This document shows positions 47,394 through 55,333 of a stretch of 64,000 nt of DNA, one piece after another. Source of the stretch: Chromatiales bacterium (lineage in GTDB: Bacteria > Pseudomonadota > Gammaproteobacteria > UBA6429 > Thiohalophilaceae); the NCBI GenBank assembly GCA_027032075.1, contig JALVOC010000118.1:35395-99394 (forward strand), read 5' to 3'. The notes under the pieces are model-generated. The model made no database searches and was not told the origin of the DNA. It saw nothing but the letters and a program-made list of their open reading frames with translations. The position numbers and the translations under genes were made by a program. How positions within the stretch are numbered: position 1 is the stretch's first letter; every line of letters begins with the position of its first letter.

Positions 47394-49154
47394 TCACTCC
47401 GTTACGGTTGAGAGGGTTGGCAGAAGTTCGTCGATGTGTTCCAGCTCTTCAGCCGAGCCGCTGACACGGATGACCTCTTCGAGGGAGGTGACACCTTCGA
47501 TGGCATAATCGAGGGCGTGCCGGGCAAAGGGGCGGAAGCCGGGGCTGGAGCGGGCGATGTTGGCGAACTCGGCGCTGTTGTTGCGGCGCAGCGCATCGGC
47601 GAGTGCGTCGGTGATTTCCAGAAACTCGAATACGCCGATCCGCCCGGCATAACCGGTGTTATTGCAGTGGGGGCAGCCGCTGCCGATCTGGAAAGTGTTT
47701 TGTTTCAGCTCTTCGTCCTGGATGCTGTAGAGCCACGCCAGTTCGTGGGCAACCGGGGTGTAACTGACGCGGCAGCTTTCGCAGATTTTGCGCACCAGCC
47801 GTTGCGCCACGATGGCCCGCAGGGCGGTGGCCACCAGATAGCCTTCGGCGCCCATGTCGATCAGGCGGTTGACGGTGGAGATGGCATCATTGGTGTGCAG
47901 GGTGGAGAGCACCAGGTGGCCGGTGATGGAGGCACGCAGGGCGATCTGGCTGGTTTCCCGATCGCGCATTTCCCCCACCATCACGATATCCGGGTCCTGC
48001 CGCAGGGCGGAGCGCAATACCCGGGCGAAGGTGAGATCGATATGCGGATTGACCTGCACCTGGTTGATGCGGGGCAGGCGGTATTCCACCGGATCCTCCA
48101 CGGTGATGATCTTTTTGCTGGCATCATTCAATTCCGAGAGCGCGGCATAAAGGGTGGTGGTCTTGCCGCTGCCGGTGGGGCCGGTGACCAGCACCATGCC
48201 ATAGGGGCGATGGATGTTGAGGCGGAAATGGTGCAGCAGTTCCGGCGGCATGCCAAGGTGCTCCAGATCCAGCCGGTCACTCGACTGATCCAGCAGGCGC
48301 ATCACCACCGACTCGCCGTACTGGATGGGCATGGTGGAAAGGCGCACGTCGATGCTGTGATTGCGGACGCGGATATTGAAGCGGCCATCCTGCGGGATGC
48401 GCCGTTCAGAGATATTCAGCCCGGCCATGAGTTTGAGGCGTGACACCAGCGCGCTCGCGATGCGCTTTTCCTTCATCACCTGCTCCTGCAGCACGCCGTC
48501 CACGCGCTGGCGGATACGCAGCACGGTTTCGTCCGGTTCGATATGGATGTCCGAAGCGCCAATCTGTATGGCATCTTCGAACAGGCTTTGCAACAGCCTG
48601 ACAACGGGTGCGTTGGCGATGTCCTCGTTCTGCACCATCAGGGTGAGATCGATATCGGTCTCGCCCAGTTCGTCGCCCAGTGCCTCGGCCAGGTTGGTTA
48701 TCTCTTCCGTGCGGCGGTAGACCTGATCGATGGCGCTGAGCAGATCGGCCTCACGCACCACCGCCTGCTGGATGGGTTGTTTCAACAGGCGGGAAAGTTC
48801 GTCGTAGGCAAAGATATCGGTGGGATCCACCATCCCTACCAGCAGGCTGCCGTCGGGATTCTTCTTCAGGGCAATCACCCGGTAGCGGCGCGCCAGGGTT
48901 TCCGGAATGATGCGTACCGTTTCGCTGTCGTAATTGTAATGTTTCAGGTTGATCAGGGGCAGCTGCAGCTGCGAGGAAAGCACCTCCAGCATCTGATCTT
49001 CCGTAACGTAACCGAGAGTGATAAGGGTGCGTCCAAGCTTCTGGCCGGTTTTCTTCTGTTCAGCCAGAGCCTGATTCAGTTGGTCTTCGCTGATCAGTCC
49101 CTGCTCGACCAGCAAATCCCCCAAACGAATTTTCTTGCGCGGTACTGTGACCAT
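47394..49154 (-). CDS. mshE: MshE, pilus assembly ATPase (GspE/PilB family)
   Basis: A 586-residue ATPase that powers pilus extension. N-terminal GspE-N domains (LGDLLVEQGLISEDQLNQAL...) are of the type known to bind c-di-GMP in Vibrio MshE. The catalytic core has Walker A VTGPTGSGKTTTLYAAL, an Asp box in ALRQDPDIVMVGEMRDRET, and the zinc tetracysteine CESCRVSY...CPHCNNTGYAGR. First gene of the minus-strand MSHA operon seen here. The mshI-N genes that usually precede it are missing from the window. Confidence 0.96.
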   Translation of the reverse strand: MVTVPRKKIRLGDLLVEQGLISEDQLNQALAEQKKTGQKLGRTLITLGYVTEDQMLEVLSSQLQLPLINLKHYNYDSETVRIIPETLARRYRVIALKKNPDGSLLVGMVDPTDIFAYDELSRLLKQPIQQAVVREADLLSAIDQVYRRTEEITNLAEALGDELGETDIDLTLMVQNEDIANAPVVRLLQSLFEDAIQIGASDIHIEPDETVLRIRQRVDGVLQEQVMKEKRIASALVSRLKLMAGLNISERRIPQDGRFNIRVRNHSIDVRLSTMPIQYGESVVMRLLDQSSDRLDLEHLGMPPELLHHFRLNIHRPYGMVLVTGPTGSGKTTTLYAALSELNDASKKIITVEDPVEYRLPRINQVQVNPHIDLTFARVLRSALRQDPDIVMVGEMRDRETSQIALRASITGHLVLSTLHTNDAISTVNRLIDMGAEGYLVATALRAIVAQRLVRKICESCRVSYTPVAHELAWLYSIQDEELKQNTFQIGSGCPHCNNTGYAGRIGVFEFLEITDALADALRRNNSAEFANIARSSPGFRPFARHALDYAIEGVTSLEEVIRVSGSAEELEHIDELLPTLSTVTE

Positions 49155-49481
49155 CGGTTTTTTTCAAGAAATTGATGTTTAAAGGTAATTATCGACCAAA
49201 AAGAGTAAGTGTTTAATAATTATGCTTGAAAAAGCGCGGCTAGAGTAATCTTTTGCAACAGGAAAAGGAAAAAAATTCATTCCCGGCGTTTCAGAAAAAA
49301 TTGCGGGTTGGCATGGCCTGACTGCCGTGCCCTCCGGAAGAGGAGATTCTTTGTTTCTGCGTCGCAATAATTGCAATATCAATGGCTGATACCGGAAATG
49401 ACGCGGTTTTCACCCTCAAATTCTTCTGATGAAGCTCATTCCTAAGCCCTTCTCTCCACCTGGCGAAGGAAAAAATACGGT
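49155..49481. other. 327-bp gap upstream of mshE
   Basis: No gene is supported. It should hold the promoter of the MSHA operon (reading minus) and the 3' end of the DUF4124 transcript. The section next to mshE is AT-rich. No hairpin terminator or sigma-54 element was recognised. The 67-codon minus frame at 49179-49382 has no family features. Confidence 0.6.
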
Positions 49482-50021
49482 TTACGGGTCATTCTGCTTG
49501 TTGAGCATCTGATCCATTTGCGCCTGGCGCTGCTCCATCATGGCTTTGATATCGTTCGCCTGCTGTATCAGTTTTTTCACCCCTTCCGCGGAAGCAGGCC
49601 CGGAAGATGGGGGTTCTTTTTTGTCCGCCTTTTCAGTTTCTTTCTGTTTGTTTTCCTCAGACGGGGTTTTTTTGGCGATCACAGGCGTACTCTGGATGAC
49701 ATTGGTAGCAGGATCGATGATCTGTTCCTCGTAAGCCTGTCCCTTCGGCGGCGGGCTGTCACTGAAATGCCATTTGCCCGCCTTGTCCTGCCAGCGGTAG
49801 ACTTTCACAGGTTTGGCATCGGATTTGGGCAGCGCCTGCTTGACCTGGGTTTTGACTTTCCGTTCCACGTCCTTGAGTTGATCCAGGGGGCGGCTGAATT
49901 TATCGGCAATGATGGAAAGGTGATAAAACGGCGGATATCCGTTGAGCAGCGGGATGTAATAAAGGAGAAAACCGCCAATCACGCCGATCAACAGCGATGC
50001 CTTGATAATCATTCGGGTCAT
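49482..50021 (-). CDS. Membrane-anchored DUF4124-domain protein
   Basis: A 179-residue protein with an uncleaved N-terminal membrane helix (IIKASLLIGVIGGFLLYYIP). A DUF4124 motif, KVYRWQDKAGKWHFSDSPPP, is at about residues 73-92. The tail is charged and proline/lysine-rich, ending in a Gln-rich helix (MMEQRQAQMDQMLNKQ). The DUF4124 domain probably faces the periplasm. It is preceded by the PyrD-like gene on the same strand. Function unknown. Confidence 0.85.
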   Translation of the reverse strand: MTRMIIKASLLIGVIGGFLLYYIPLLNGYPPFYHLSIIADKFSRPLDQLKDVERKVKTQVKQALPKSDAKPVKVYRWQDKAGKWHFSDSPPPKGQAYEEQIIDPATNVIQSTPVIAKKTPSEENKQKETEKADKKEPPSSGPASAEGVKKLIQQANDIKAMMEQRQAQMDQMLNKQNDP

Positions 50022-50134
50022 GTCCGTGCGATCCTGTTAACGGGTGATTCCCTGAGAATAGTTAATTACCGCCCGCTCTTCAATAATGCCGCGAGGTGAA
50101 TGGGATAAAGTGTGAAGCCGCTTGCGACACCGTC

Positions 50135-51079
50135 TCAATTGTTCAGCCGCAGGGTGCCGGTCAGCTGGGCCACCGTGCTGAGTTCGTGGCGTTTCAGGTA
50201 ATCGACGATTCCCGCATTGATTTTGGCGCATACCAGCGGATCATAGAACAGTGCAGTGCCGATCCCCACGGCCGAGGCGCCGGCAATCAGGAATTCCAGC
50301 GCATCCTCGGCGGTGGTAATGCCACCCTGGCCGATGATGGGAATGGCATGATCCCGGGCAACCTTGTAGACCTGATGAACCTTCAGCAGGGCGATGGGTT
50401 TGATGGCGGGTCCCGAGAGGCCACCCTGGTTGTTGCCGATGATCGGGGTCCTGGCTTCCACGTCGATGGCCATGCCCATCAGCGTATTGATCACCGCAAA
50501 ACCGTCTGTGCCCGCCTCGATACAGCGCCGGGCGTTTTCAGCGATGTCGGTCTGGTTGGGGGAGAGCTTGGTGATCAGCGGCTTGTCGGTGACCTTGCGG
50601 CAGGCTTCCACCACCCGTGCAGACATGTCGGGATCGTTGCCAAAGGCAACGCCGCCCTGTTTCACGTTCGGGCAGGAAATATTGATTTCCATTGCATCGA
50701 TCGGTGAATCGTCAAACAGCCGGGCGACTTGCTGGTACTCCTCCACGGTTGAGCCGGAAAGGTTTGCAATGAAGCGGGTTTCGGAAAAATCCAGTTGCGG
50801 CAGGATGTCGTTGACGACCGCATGCGCCCCTGGATTCTGCAGGCCGATGGCGTTGAGCATCCCCATCGGGGTCTCGTATATGCGGTGCGGCTTGTTCCCC
50901 GGCCGTGCTTCCAGTGTCGTGCCCTTCAGACACACCGCGCCGGCATCCCGGTTGGTGAAGCCCTCGACGCGGGTGTATTCCTCGCCAAAACCCACACAGC
51001 CGGAGAGCAGCACCAGCGGGGTGTTGAATTCGAGGCCACAGAATTCGGTTTTTAATAACGCCTGATCTTCGCTGTTCAT
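50135..51079 (-). CDS. Dihydroorotate dehydrogenase, class 1B-like catalytic subunit
   Basis: A 314-residue FMN TIM-barrel enzyme. The catalytic loop EINISCPNVKQGG carries the Cys of class 1 enzymes; KLSPNQTDI, GGLSGPAIKPIALLKVHQVY and IIGQGGITTAEDALEF are FMN/phosphate-site motifs. This is unlike the membrane-bound, quinone-dependent class 2 PyrD common in gammaproteobacteria. No PyrK electron-transfer partner lies nearby, so the electron acceptor is unclear and a role outside pyrimidine synthesis is possible. Confidence 0.88.
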   Translation of the reverse strand: MNSEDQALLKTEFCGLEFNTPLVLLSGCVGFGEEYTRVEGFTNRDAGAVCLKGTTLEARPGNKPHRIYETPMGMLNAIGLQNPGAHAVVNDILPQLDFSETRFIANLSGSTVEEYQQVARLFDDSPIDAMEINISCPNVKQGGVAFGNDPDMSARVVEACRKVTDKPLITKLSPNQTDIAENARRCIEAGTDGFAVINTLMGMAIDVEARTPIIGNNQGGLSGPAIKPIALLKVHQVYKVARDHAIPIIGQGGITTAEDALEFLIAGASAVGIGTALFYDPLVCAKINAGIVDYLKRHELSTVAQLTGTLRLNN

Positions 51080-51084
51080 TTAGG

Positions 51085-51142
51085 ATGAAGATACAAGATT
51101 AAAGGTAAAAGATACAAGGTAAAAGATACGGGGTAAGATACA
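51085..51142. repeat. Tandem 14-bp repeat between the PyrD-like gene and trmL
   Basis: The unit GGTAAAAGATACAA recurs about four times with small changes (AAGATACAAGATTA, AAAGATACAAGGT, AAAGATACGGGGT, AAGATACACCT). It lies in the divergent promoter region of the two genes. Copy-number change here could shift promoter spacing. Confidence 0.75.
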
Positions 51143-51172
51143 CCTTTATGGTTCATTGTGTTTTTGCAGATT

Positions 51173-51637
51173 ATGTTTTCTGTTGTTCTCTACCAGCCTG
51201 AAATTCCCTCCAACACGGGAAACATCATCCGCCTTTGCGCCAATACCGGCGTGCAGCTGCACCTCATTCATCCGCTCGGTTTTGACATGGATGACAGGAA
51301 ACTCCGGCGTGCGGGCCTGGATTACCATGAATTCGCCGCGGTGAGGGAATACGCCTCACTGGAGGACTTTGTGCAGCAGAGCCGGCCAGCACGTTTGTTC
51401 GGTTTCTCCACCCACGGTAGCCGCAGTGTGTACGAAGTGAAGTACCAGCCCGGTGATGCCTTGCTGTTTGGTCCGGAAACACGCGGCCTGCCGGCGGAAA
51501 TCAAGCAGCAGCTGGGAACGGAGCGCCTGCTGCGCCTGCCGATGCAGCCATCCAATCGCAGCCTGAATCTCGCCAATACGGTTGCGGTGGTGGTGTATGA
51601 GGCCTGGCGGCAAAACGGCTTCAGTGGCGCGGGGTAA
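51173..51637 (+). CDS. trmL: TrmL, tRNA (cytidine/uridine-34-2'-O)-methyltransferase
   Basis: A 154-residue SPOUT methyltransferase that 2'-O-methylates the wobble base of tRNA-Leu isoacceptors. It starts MFSVVLYQPEIPSNTGNIIR at the ATG 51173; a GTG at 51158 is less likely. The SAM knot is formed by LLFGPETRGLP and LPMQPSNRSLNLANTVAVVV. Close to E. coli TrmL in length and motifs. It is convergent with gpsA. Confidence 0.96.
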   Translation: MFSVVLYQPEIPSNTGNIIRLCANTGVQLHLIHPLGFDMDDRKLRRAGLDYHEFAAVREYASLEDFVQQSRPARLFGFSTHGSRSVYEVKYQPGDALLFGPETRGLPAEIKQQLGTERLLRLPMQPSNRSLNLANTVAVVVYEAWRQNGFSGAG

Positions 51638-51722
51638 ATCCACCTTGCGGATCCTGCGTCCTGGCGGGAAGTTTCCTTATCAGGTTGCGTTGAACCTTTT
51701 AAGCCGCATCGAGCCGCTGAAT

Positions 51723-52733
51723 TCAATCCAGCTCGGAGCGGATTGCCCGTTCCATCAGGTTATGCACCGCCTCCCGGGGATCCAGTCCCTCGTGGATTAC
51801 GCGGTAGACCTGCTCGCTGATGGGCATGTCGACATCGTGCGCCTGGGCAAGCGCACGGATCTCTTTGCTGGTGTTGATCCCTTCCACCACCTGGCCAATG
51901 GCCTCGACGGTTTCAGCGACGCTTTTCCCCTCGCCGAGGGCGAGGCCGAGGCGGCGGTTGCGTGATTGATCATCGGTGCAGGTCAGGACCAGATCGCCCA
52001 GTCCGGTAAGCCCCATGAAGGTTTCCTGCCGGGCGCCCAGCGCCATCCCCAGGCGCATGATTTCGGCCACGCCACGGGCAATGAGTGCGGCGCGGGCATT
52101 GGCGCCGAAACCCAGGCCGTCTGCGGTTCCGGCCGCGATCGCCATGACATTTTTTACCGCCCCGCCAATTTCCACCCCGACAATGTCCCGGCCGGTATAG
52201 GTGCGGAAGTAGTGATTTTTCAGCGCCCTGGCCAGCAGCAGGGCGTAATCGCTGTCGGCAGAGGCGACGGTGACTGCGCCGGGCAGTTTGCGCGCCACCT
52301 CTTTCGCAAAAGTCGGCCCCGAAATCACGGCAATCGGGACGGTTTCCCCCAGTTCCTCGCGCGCCATCTGATGCAATAATTTATTGCTGCCAGGTTCCAG
52401 CCCCTTGGTGCCCCAGGCCACCCGCTGGCCGGGCTTGATCCGCTGTTTCAATCGCTGCAGGGTGACGCGAAAGGCGTGGCTCGGAACCACCAGCAGGATG
52501 ATCTCGGCGGTGTCGACCGCCTCGGCGAAGTCCGCCGTGATGTTGAGCCCCGCCGGAAACGGGATCCCCGGCAGATAGCGTTCATTGCTGTGAGACTGCT
52601 GCATTGCCTGCGCGTGATCGGCATGGTGTGCCCACAAGGTGACCTGCTGGCCGTTGTCGGCCAGCAACATGGCAAGCGCCGTGCCCCAGGATCCTGCACC
52701 GAGCACAGCAAAACGACAGGGTCTCTTGTTCAT
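51723..52733 (-). CDS. gpsA: GpsA, NAD(P)-dependent glycerol-3-phosphate dehydrogenase
   Basis: A 336-residue cytoplasmic enzyme that reduces dihydroxyacetone phosphate for phospholipid synthesis. The NAD fold is AVLGAGSWGTALAMLLA, and the catalytic Lys/Asp region is VEIGGAVKNVMAIAAGTADG. The start at 52733 (MNKRPCRFAVLG) leaves a 10-bp gap to secB; an upstream in-frame ATG at 52808 would overlap secB. The order gpsA-secB-trxC-grxC-rhodanese matches the enteric yibN-grxC-secB-gpsA block except for trxC. Confidence 0.98.
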   Translation of the reverse strand: MNKRPCRFAVLGAGSWGTALAMLLADNGQQVTLWAHHADHAQAMQQSHSNERYLPGIPFPAGLNITADFAEAVDTAEIILLVVPSHAFRVTLQRLKQRIKPGQRVAWGTKGLEPGSNKLLHQMAREELGETVPIAVISGPTFAKEVARKLPGAVTVASADSDYALLLARALKNHYFRTYTGRDIVGVEIGGAVKNVMAIAAGTADGLGFGANARAALIARGVAEIMRLGMALGARQETFMGLTGLGDLVLTCTDDQSRNRRLGLALGEGKSVAETVEAIGQVVEGINTSKEIRALAQAHDVDMPISEQVYRVIHEGLDPREAVHNLMERAIRSELD

Positions 52734-52743
52734 GCAGGGAGGC

Positions 52744-53217
52744 TCAGTGGGTGGCGGTTTCTGCGTCTTGTTGCTGCTGGGCAAGGTGCTGGGCGTAGAG
52801 GGCGTCAAAGTTTACCGGCGCCAGCAGCAGCGGAGGGAATCCGCCCTTGGTGACCAGATCGGAGACGGCTTCGCGCGCGTAAGGGAAAAGAATATTGGGG
52901 CAGTAGCTGCCCAGCAGGTGGCCGAGCTGTTCCTCCTCGAAGCCTTGCAGGGTAAAAATACCGCATTGCTGAACTTCGATGAGGAAGGCGGTCTTTTCGG
53001 CGTTTTTTGCCGTGGCGGTCAGGGAGAGTACGACCTCATAGACATTTTCATCCAGGGAGTTGGCATGGGTGTTAAGGTCGAGGCTTACGTCTGGCTGCCA
53101 TTCCCGGGTGAACGTTTCCGGGGCATTGGGTGATTCATAAGAGACATCCCTGAGATAGATTTTCTGGATTGCGAGTTGTTGTTCGGGGTTTTCCGCTGCG
53201 GTTTGATTGTCTGCCAT
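52744..53217 (-). CDS. secB: SecB, preprotein export chaperone
   Basis: A 157-residue tetrameric chaperone that keeps preproteins unfolded and hands them to SecA. Visible: [34 protein letters not shown], and [20 protein letters not shown] with the [19 protein letters not shown] segment, all typical. Gly/Gln-rich tail. The Cys in SYCPN is family-typical. It lies between trxC and gpsA. Confidence 0.98.
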   Translation of the reverse strand: MADNQTAAENPEQQLAIQKIYLRDVSYESPNAPETFTREWQPDVSLDLNTHANSLDENVYEVVLSLTATAKNAEKTAFLIEVQQCGIFTLQGFEEEQLGHLLGSYCPNILFPYAREAVSDLVTKGGFPPLLLAPVNFDALYAQHLAQQQQDAETATH

Positions 53218-53253
53218 GTATAAGGCCCTGGGTCAGTAGTAAAGTTGAAAAGC

Positions 53254-53285
53254 AAGCCGGCATCTTAACAAAAGATGAGCGGCTT
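53254..53285 (-). terminator. Likely terminator of trxC
   Basis: On the minus strand, AAGCCG..CATCTT pairs with AAGATG.CGGCTT around TTGTT, directly at the trxC stop codon, followed by GCTTTTC. The stem has small internal bulges and the T-run is short, so termination may be partial. Confidence 0.65.
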
Positions 53286-53719
53286 TATAGATATTGTTGC
53301 AGCCATGCGATCAGGTTTTGCAGATCCATGGCCCCCGCGGTTCGCGCCAGCTCCTTGCCGTGGCGGAAGAGTGCCAGGGTGGGAATACTGCGAATGTTAT
53401 ATTGCATCGCAAGCTGCTGTTCTTCCTCGGTGTTCACCTTTGCCACGCGCAGGCGCGGTTCCAGCTGGGCGGCGGCCTGTTCAAGTACCGGCGCCATCAT
53501 TTTGCACGGCCCGCACCACGGTGCCCAGAAATCGACCAGTACCGGCACGTCGTTTCTGCTGATATGGCGCTGGAAGGAGTTGCTGTCGAGGGCCAGCGGT
53601 TTGCCGGTGAACAAGGCCTTACCGCATTTTCCGCACTTGCCGCCGGCGCCCAGCTTGTTGCGTGGCAGGCGGTTGATGCTGCCGCAATGGGGACAAACAA
53701 TATGCAAATGATCGCTCAT
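53285..53719 (-). CDS. trxC: TrxC, thioredoxin 2
   Basis: A 144-residue thioredoxin with an N-terminal zinc finger (IVCPHCGSINRLP...GKCGKCGKALF; four cysteines) and the active site FWAPWCGPCKMMAPV. Zinc-binding thioredoxin 2 is known as an oxidative-stress reductant in E. coli. ATG at 53719. It lies 9 bp downstream of grxC on the same strand and 67 bp upstream of secB, and is followed by a hairpin. Confidence 0.96.
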   Translation of the reverse strand: MSDHLHIVCPHCGSINRLPRNKLGAGGKCGKCGKALFTGKPLALDSNSFQRHISRNDVPVLVDFWAPWCGPCKMMAPVLEQAAAQLEPRLRVAKVNTEEEQQLAMQYNIRSIPTLALFRHGKELARTAGAMDLQNLIAWLQQYL

Positions 53720-53728
53720 GGCACCTGT

Positions 53729-53989
53729 TCAGTCGTCAAAACCCAGTTTTTTGTTCAGTTCACCGGCGGCCTCGAGCGCAAACAGATCATCGCAACCGCC
53801 GACGTGATAATCATCGATAAATATTTGTGGCACGCTGGTGCGCTTGCTGCGTTGCTCCATTTCCGCGCGGCGCTGGGGCTGTGCATCCACGCGAATATCG
53901 GTGTATTTGACATTTTTACTGTCGAGCAGCATCCGCGCGCGGATACAGTAGGGACAAAAACGGGTTGTGTATATCAGTACTTCCGGCAT
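53729..53989 (-). CDS. grxC: GrxC, glutaredoxin 3
   Basis: An 86-residue glutaredoxin with the dithiol active site RFCPYCIRARMLL and the glutathione-binding TSVPQIFIDDYHVGGCDD. It reduces protein disulfides and mixed glutathione disulfides. Standard length. Between the rhodanese gene and trxC on the same strand. Confidence 0.97.
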   Translation of the reverse strand: MPEVLIYTTRFCPYCIRARMLLDSKNVKYTDIRVDAQPQRRAEMEQRSKRTSVPQIFIDDYHVGGCDDLFALEAAGELNKKLGFDD

Positions 53990-54034
53990 AGCTGTCTACC
54001 TTGTCCATGTGGTTCCGTTATCGATGGCGTGGCC

Positions 54035-54460
54035 TCATTTCCGGGTAAGGGGTAAATTCGCGCTTTGCCAGGCCATCACACCACCGCTGAGATTGTAGAT
54101 GGATTCAAAGCCATGTTTTTTCAACAGGGCACAGGCCTGGGCCGAGCGGTGGCCGCTGCGGCAACCGACGATAATCGGTCTGGATTTGTATTTTTCCAAT
54201 TCGCCTATACGGCTGGCCAGGTTGGCCTGGGGAATATGAATGGCATTGATGATGTGGCCATTCTGATATTCGTTGTTATCACGGATATCAAGCACGATGG
54301 CATCTTCGTGGTTGATGATTTGTACGGCGGCGGAAGGCGACACAGGCTTGAAGCCGCGCAGGCGGCTGCCAAACAGGTTGAACAACAGCATGCCAACGAT
54401 CACCACCAGCGCCAGGATCAGCATCCAGTTTTGACTGACGAACGAAATGTATTGATCCAC
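54035..54460 (-). CDS. Membrane-anchored rhodanese (YibN-like)
   Basis: A 141-residue protein with an N-terminal membrane helix (NWMLILALVVIVGMLLFNLF) and a cytoplasmic rhodanese domain (residues ~40-138). The active-site Cys is in IIVGCRSGHRSAQACALL. It is the orthologue, by position and architecture, of E. coli YibN next to grxC-secB. It may carry persulfide sulfur. An ArsR-family regulator gene with two cysteines lies 128 bp upstream on the same strand. Confidence 0.92.
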   Translation of the reverse strand: MDQYISFVSQNWMLILALVVIVGMLLFNLFGSRLRGFKPVSPSAAVQIINHEDAIVLDIRDNNEYQNGHIINAIHIPQANLASRIGELEKYKSRPIIVGCRSGHRSAQACALLKKHGFESIYNLSGGVMAWQSANLPLTRK

Positions 54461-54587
54461 GCTAACTCCTGTGGTTTGAATTCGGGTTCAACGGCAGTCC
54501 CCACCAGATTAACCCCGGCACGGCATCCACCATCATATTGGCAGTGCGGCTATGAAGCAGCCAGAGATAACCAGGCGGCCTGCCTGA

Positions 54588-54902
54588 TTACGCGGAGGAG
54601 CAGAAAACTTCCCGCATCATGTCGATGAGGCGCAAGGTGCGTGCGTCCCCTACCCGGTAGTAGACGCGGTTGGCGTCTTTGCGGGAATCGAGGATCCCTT
54701 TGTCACGCAATATGGCCAGGTGTTGGGAGATATTGCTCTGGGAGGTACCGACGTGTTCAACGATATCCTGTACGCTGATCTCCTGGTCTCCCAGGGTACA
54801 GAGAATTTTCAGGCGTAAAGGATGAGACATGGCCTTGAGTGAGCGCGATGCCCGGTCGATGTCTTCGTCCCGCGTAATCAGTCCGGTGCTTTCATGGTTC
54901 AT
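54588..54902 (-). CDS. ArsR-family regulator with two conserved cysteines
   Basis: A 104-residue winged-helix protein from the ATG at 54902; an ATG six codons earlier (54920) is possible. The DNA-binding helix-turn-helix is VGTSQSNISQHLAILRDKGI. There is no arsenic CxCxxC site. Instead one Cys lies in KILCTLGDQEIS and one at the very end in REVFCSSA, the layout of persulfide-sensing BigR/SqrR/YgaV proteins. The neighbouring rhodanese supports a sulfide-stress role, but this is inference. Upstream, AATAGATAATAGAT may be an operator. Confidence 0.85.
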   Translation of the reverse strand: MNHESTGLITRDEDIDRASRSLKAMSHPLRLKILCTLGDQEISVQDIVEHVGTSQSNISQHLAILRDKGILDSRKDANRVYYRVGDARTLRLIDMMREVFCSSA

Positions 54903-55333
54903 TGGTATACCTGCAATCATGACGTATAGTGTCCCTAATCTATTATCTATTATTGTTAAGTTGAGTGCGTCCGAAAAATCGAAGCACTGGCTCCAGGGTC
55001 GATTCCGTCGGAGCCTGCGATACCGGCTTCTCCATGTTTACAAAGACAAATCCGGCAAAACAGATTCACACTGCCTTTTATTAATAAAACATTATACAAT
55101 AATCTACCTTTTGAGAAGTCCCATGTGCAAATTCCCATGTTGATTACGGAGTTATTGGTGGATCCGCATGTGCTGTAATGCCCGGCGCCATGGGTTAGAC
55201 TTATTCTAAATAGGAGGCTGGAACGGCTTTTTCTGCATCAAACCGCCCTGGATCCCGGTTTTGGGGTGGAGAGCATGAGGGTTTCGGTCGTCCTAAACTT
55301 GTAAGAGACAAATAACGCTATATATCAAATCCT
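54903..55333. promoter_or_regulatory. 431-bp divergent gap between the ArsR gene and gpmI
   Basis: No gene supported. Near the ArsR start is an AT-rich direct repeat ATCTATTATCTATTATT at 54938-54954, a candidate ArsR-type operator. TTATACAATAATC near 55089-55101 could include a -10 element of the plus-strand transcript. A frame of 104 codons at 54829-55143 has no family features. Confidence 0.5.

Noticed and set aside
49179..49382. 67-codon minus-strand gene upstream of mshE
   Set aside because: No ribosome site, no family, and it lies in the probable MSHA promoter region.
54829..55143. 104-codon plus-strand gene between the ArsR gene and gpmI
   Set aside because: Its first part is antisense to the ArsR gene and the rest has no recognisable domain or ribosome site.
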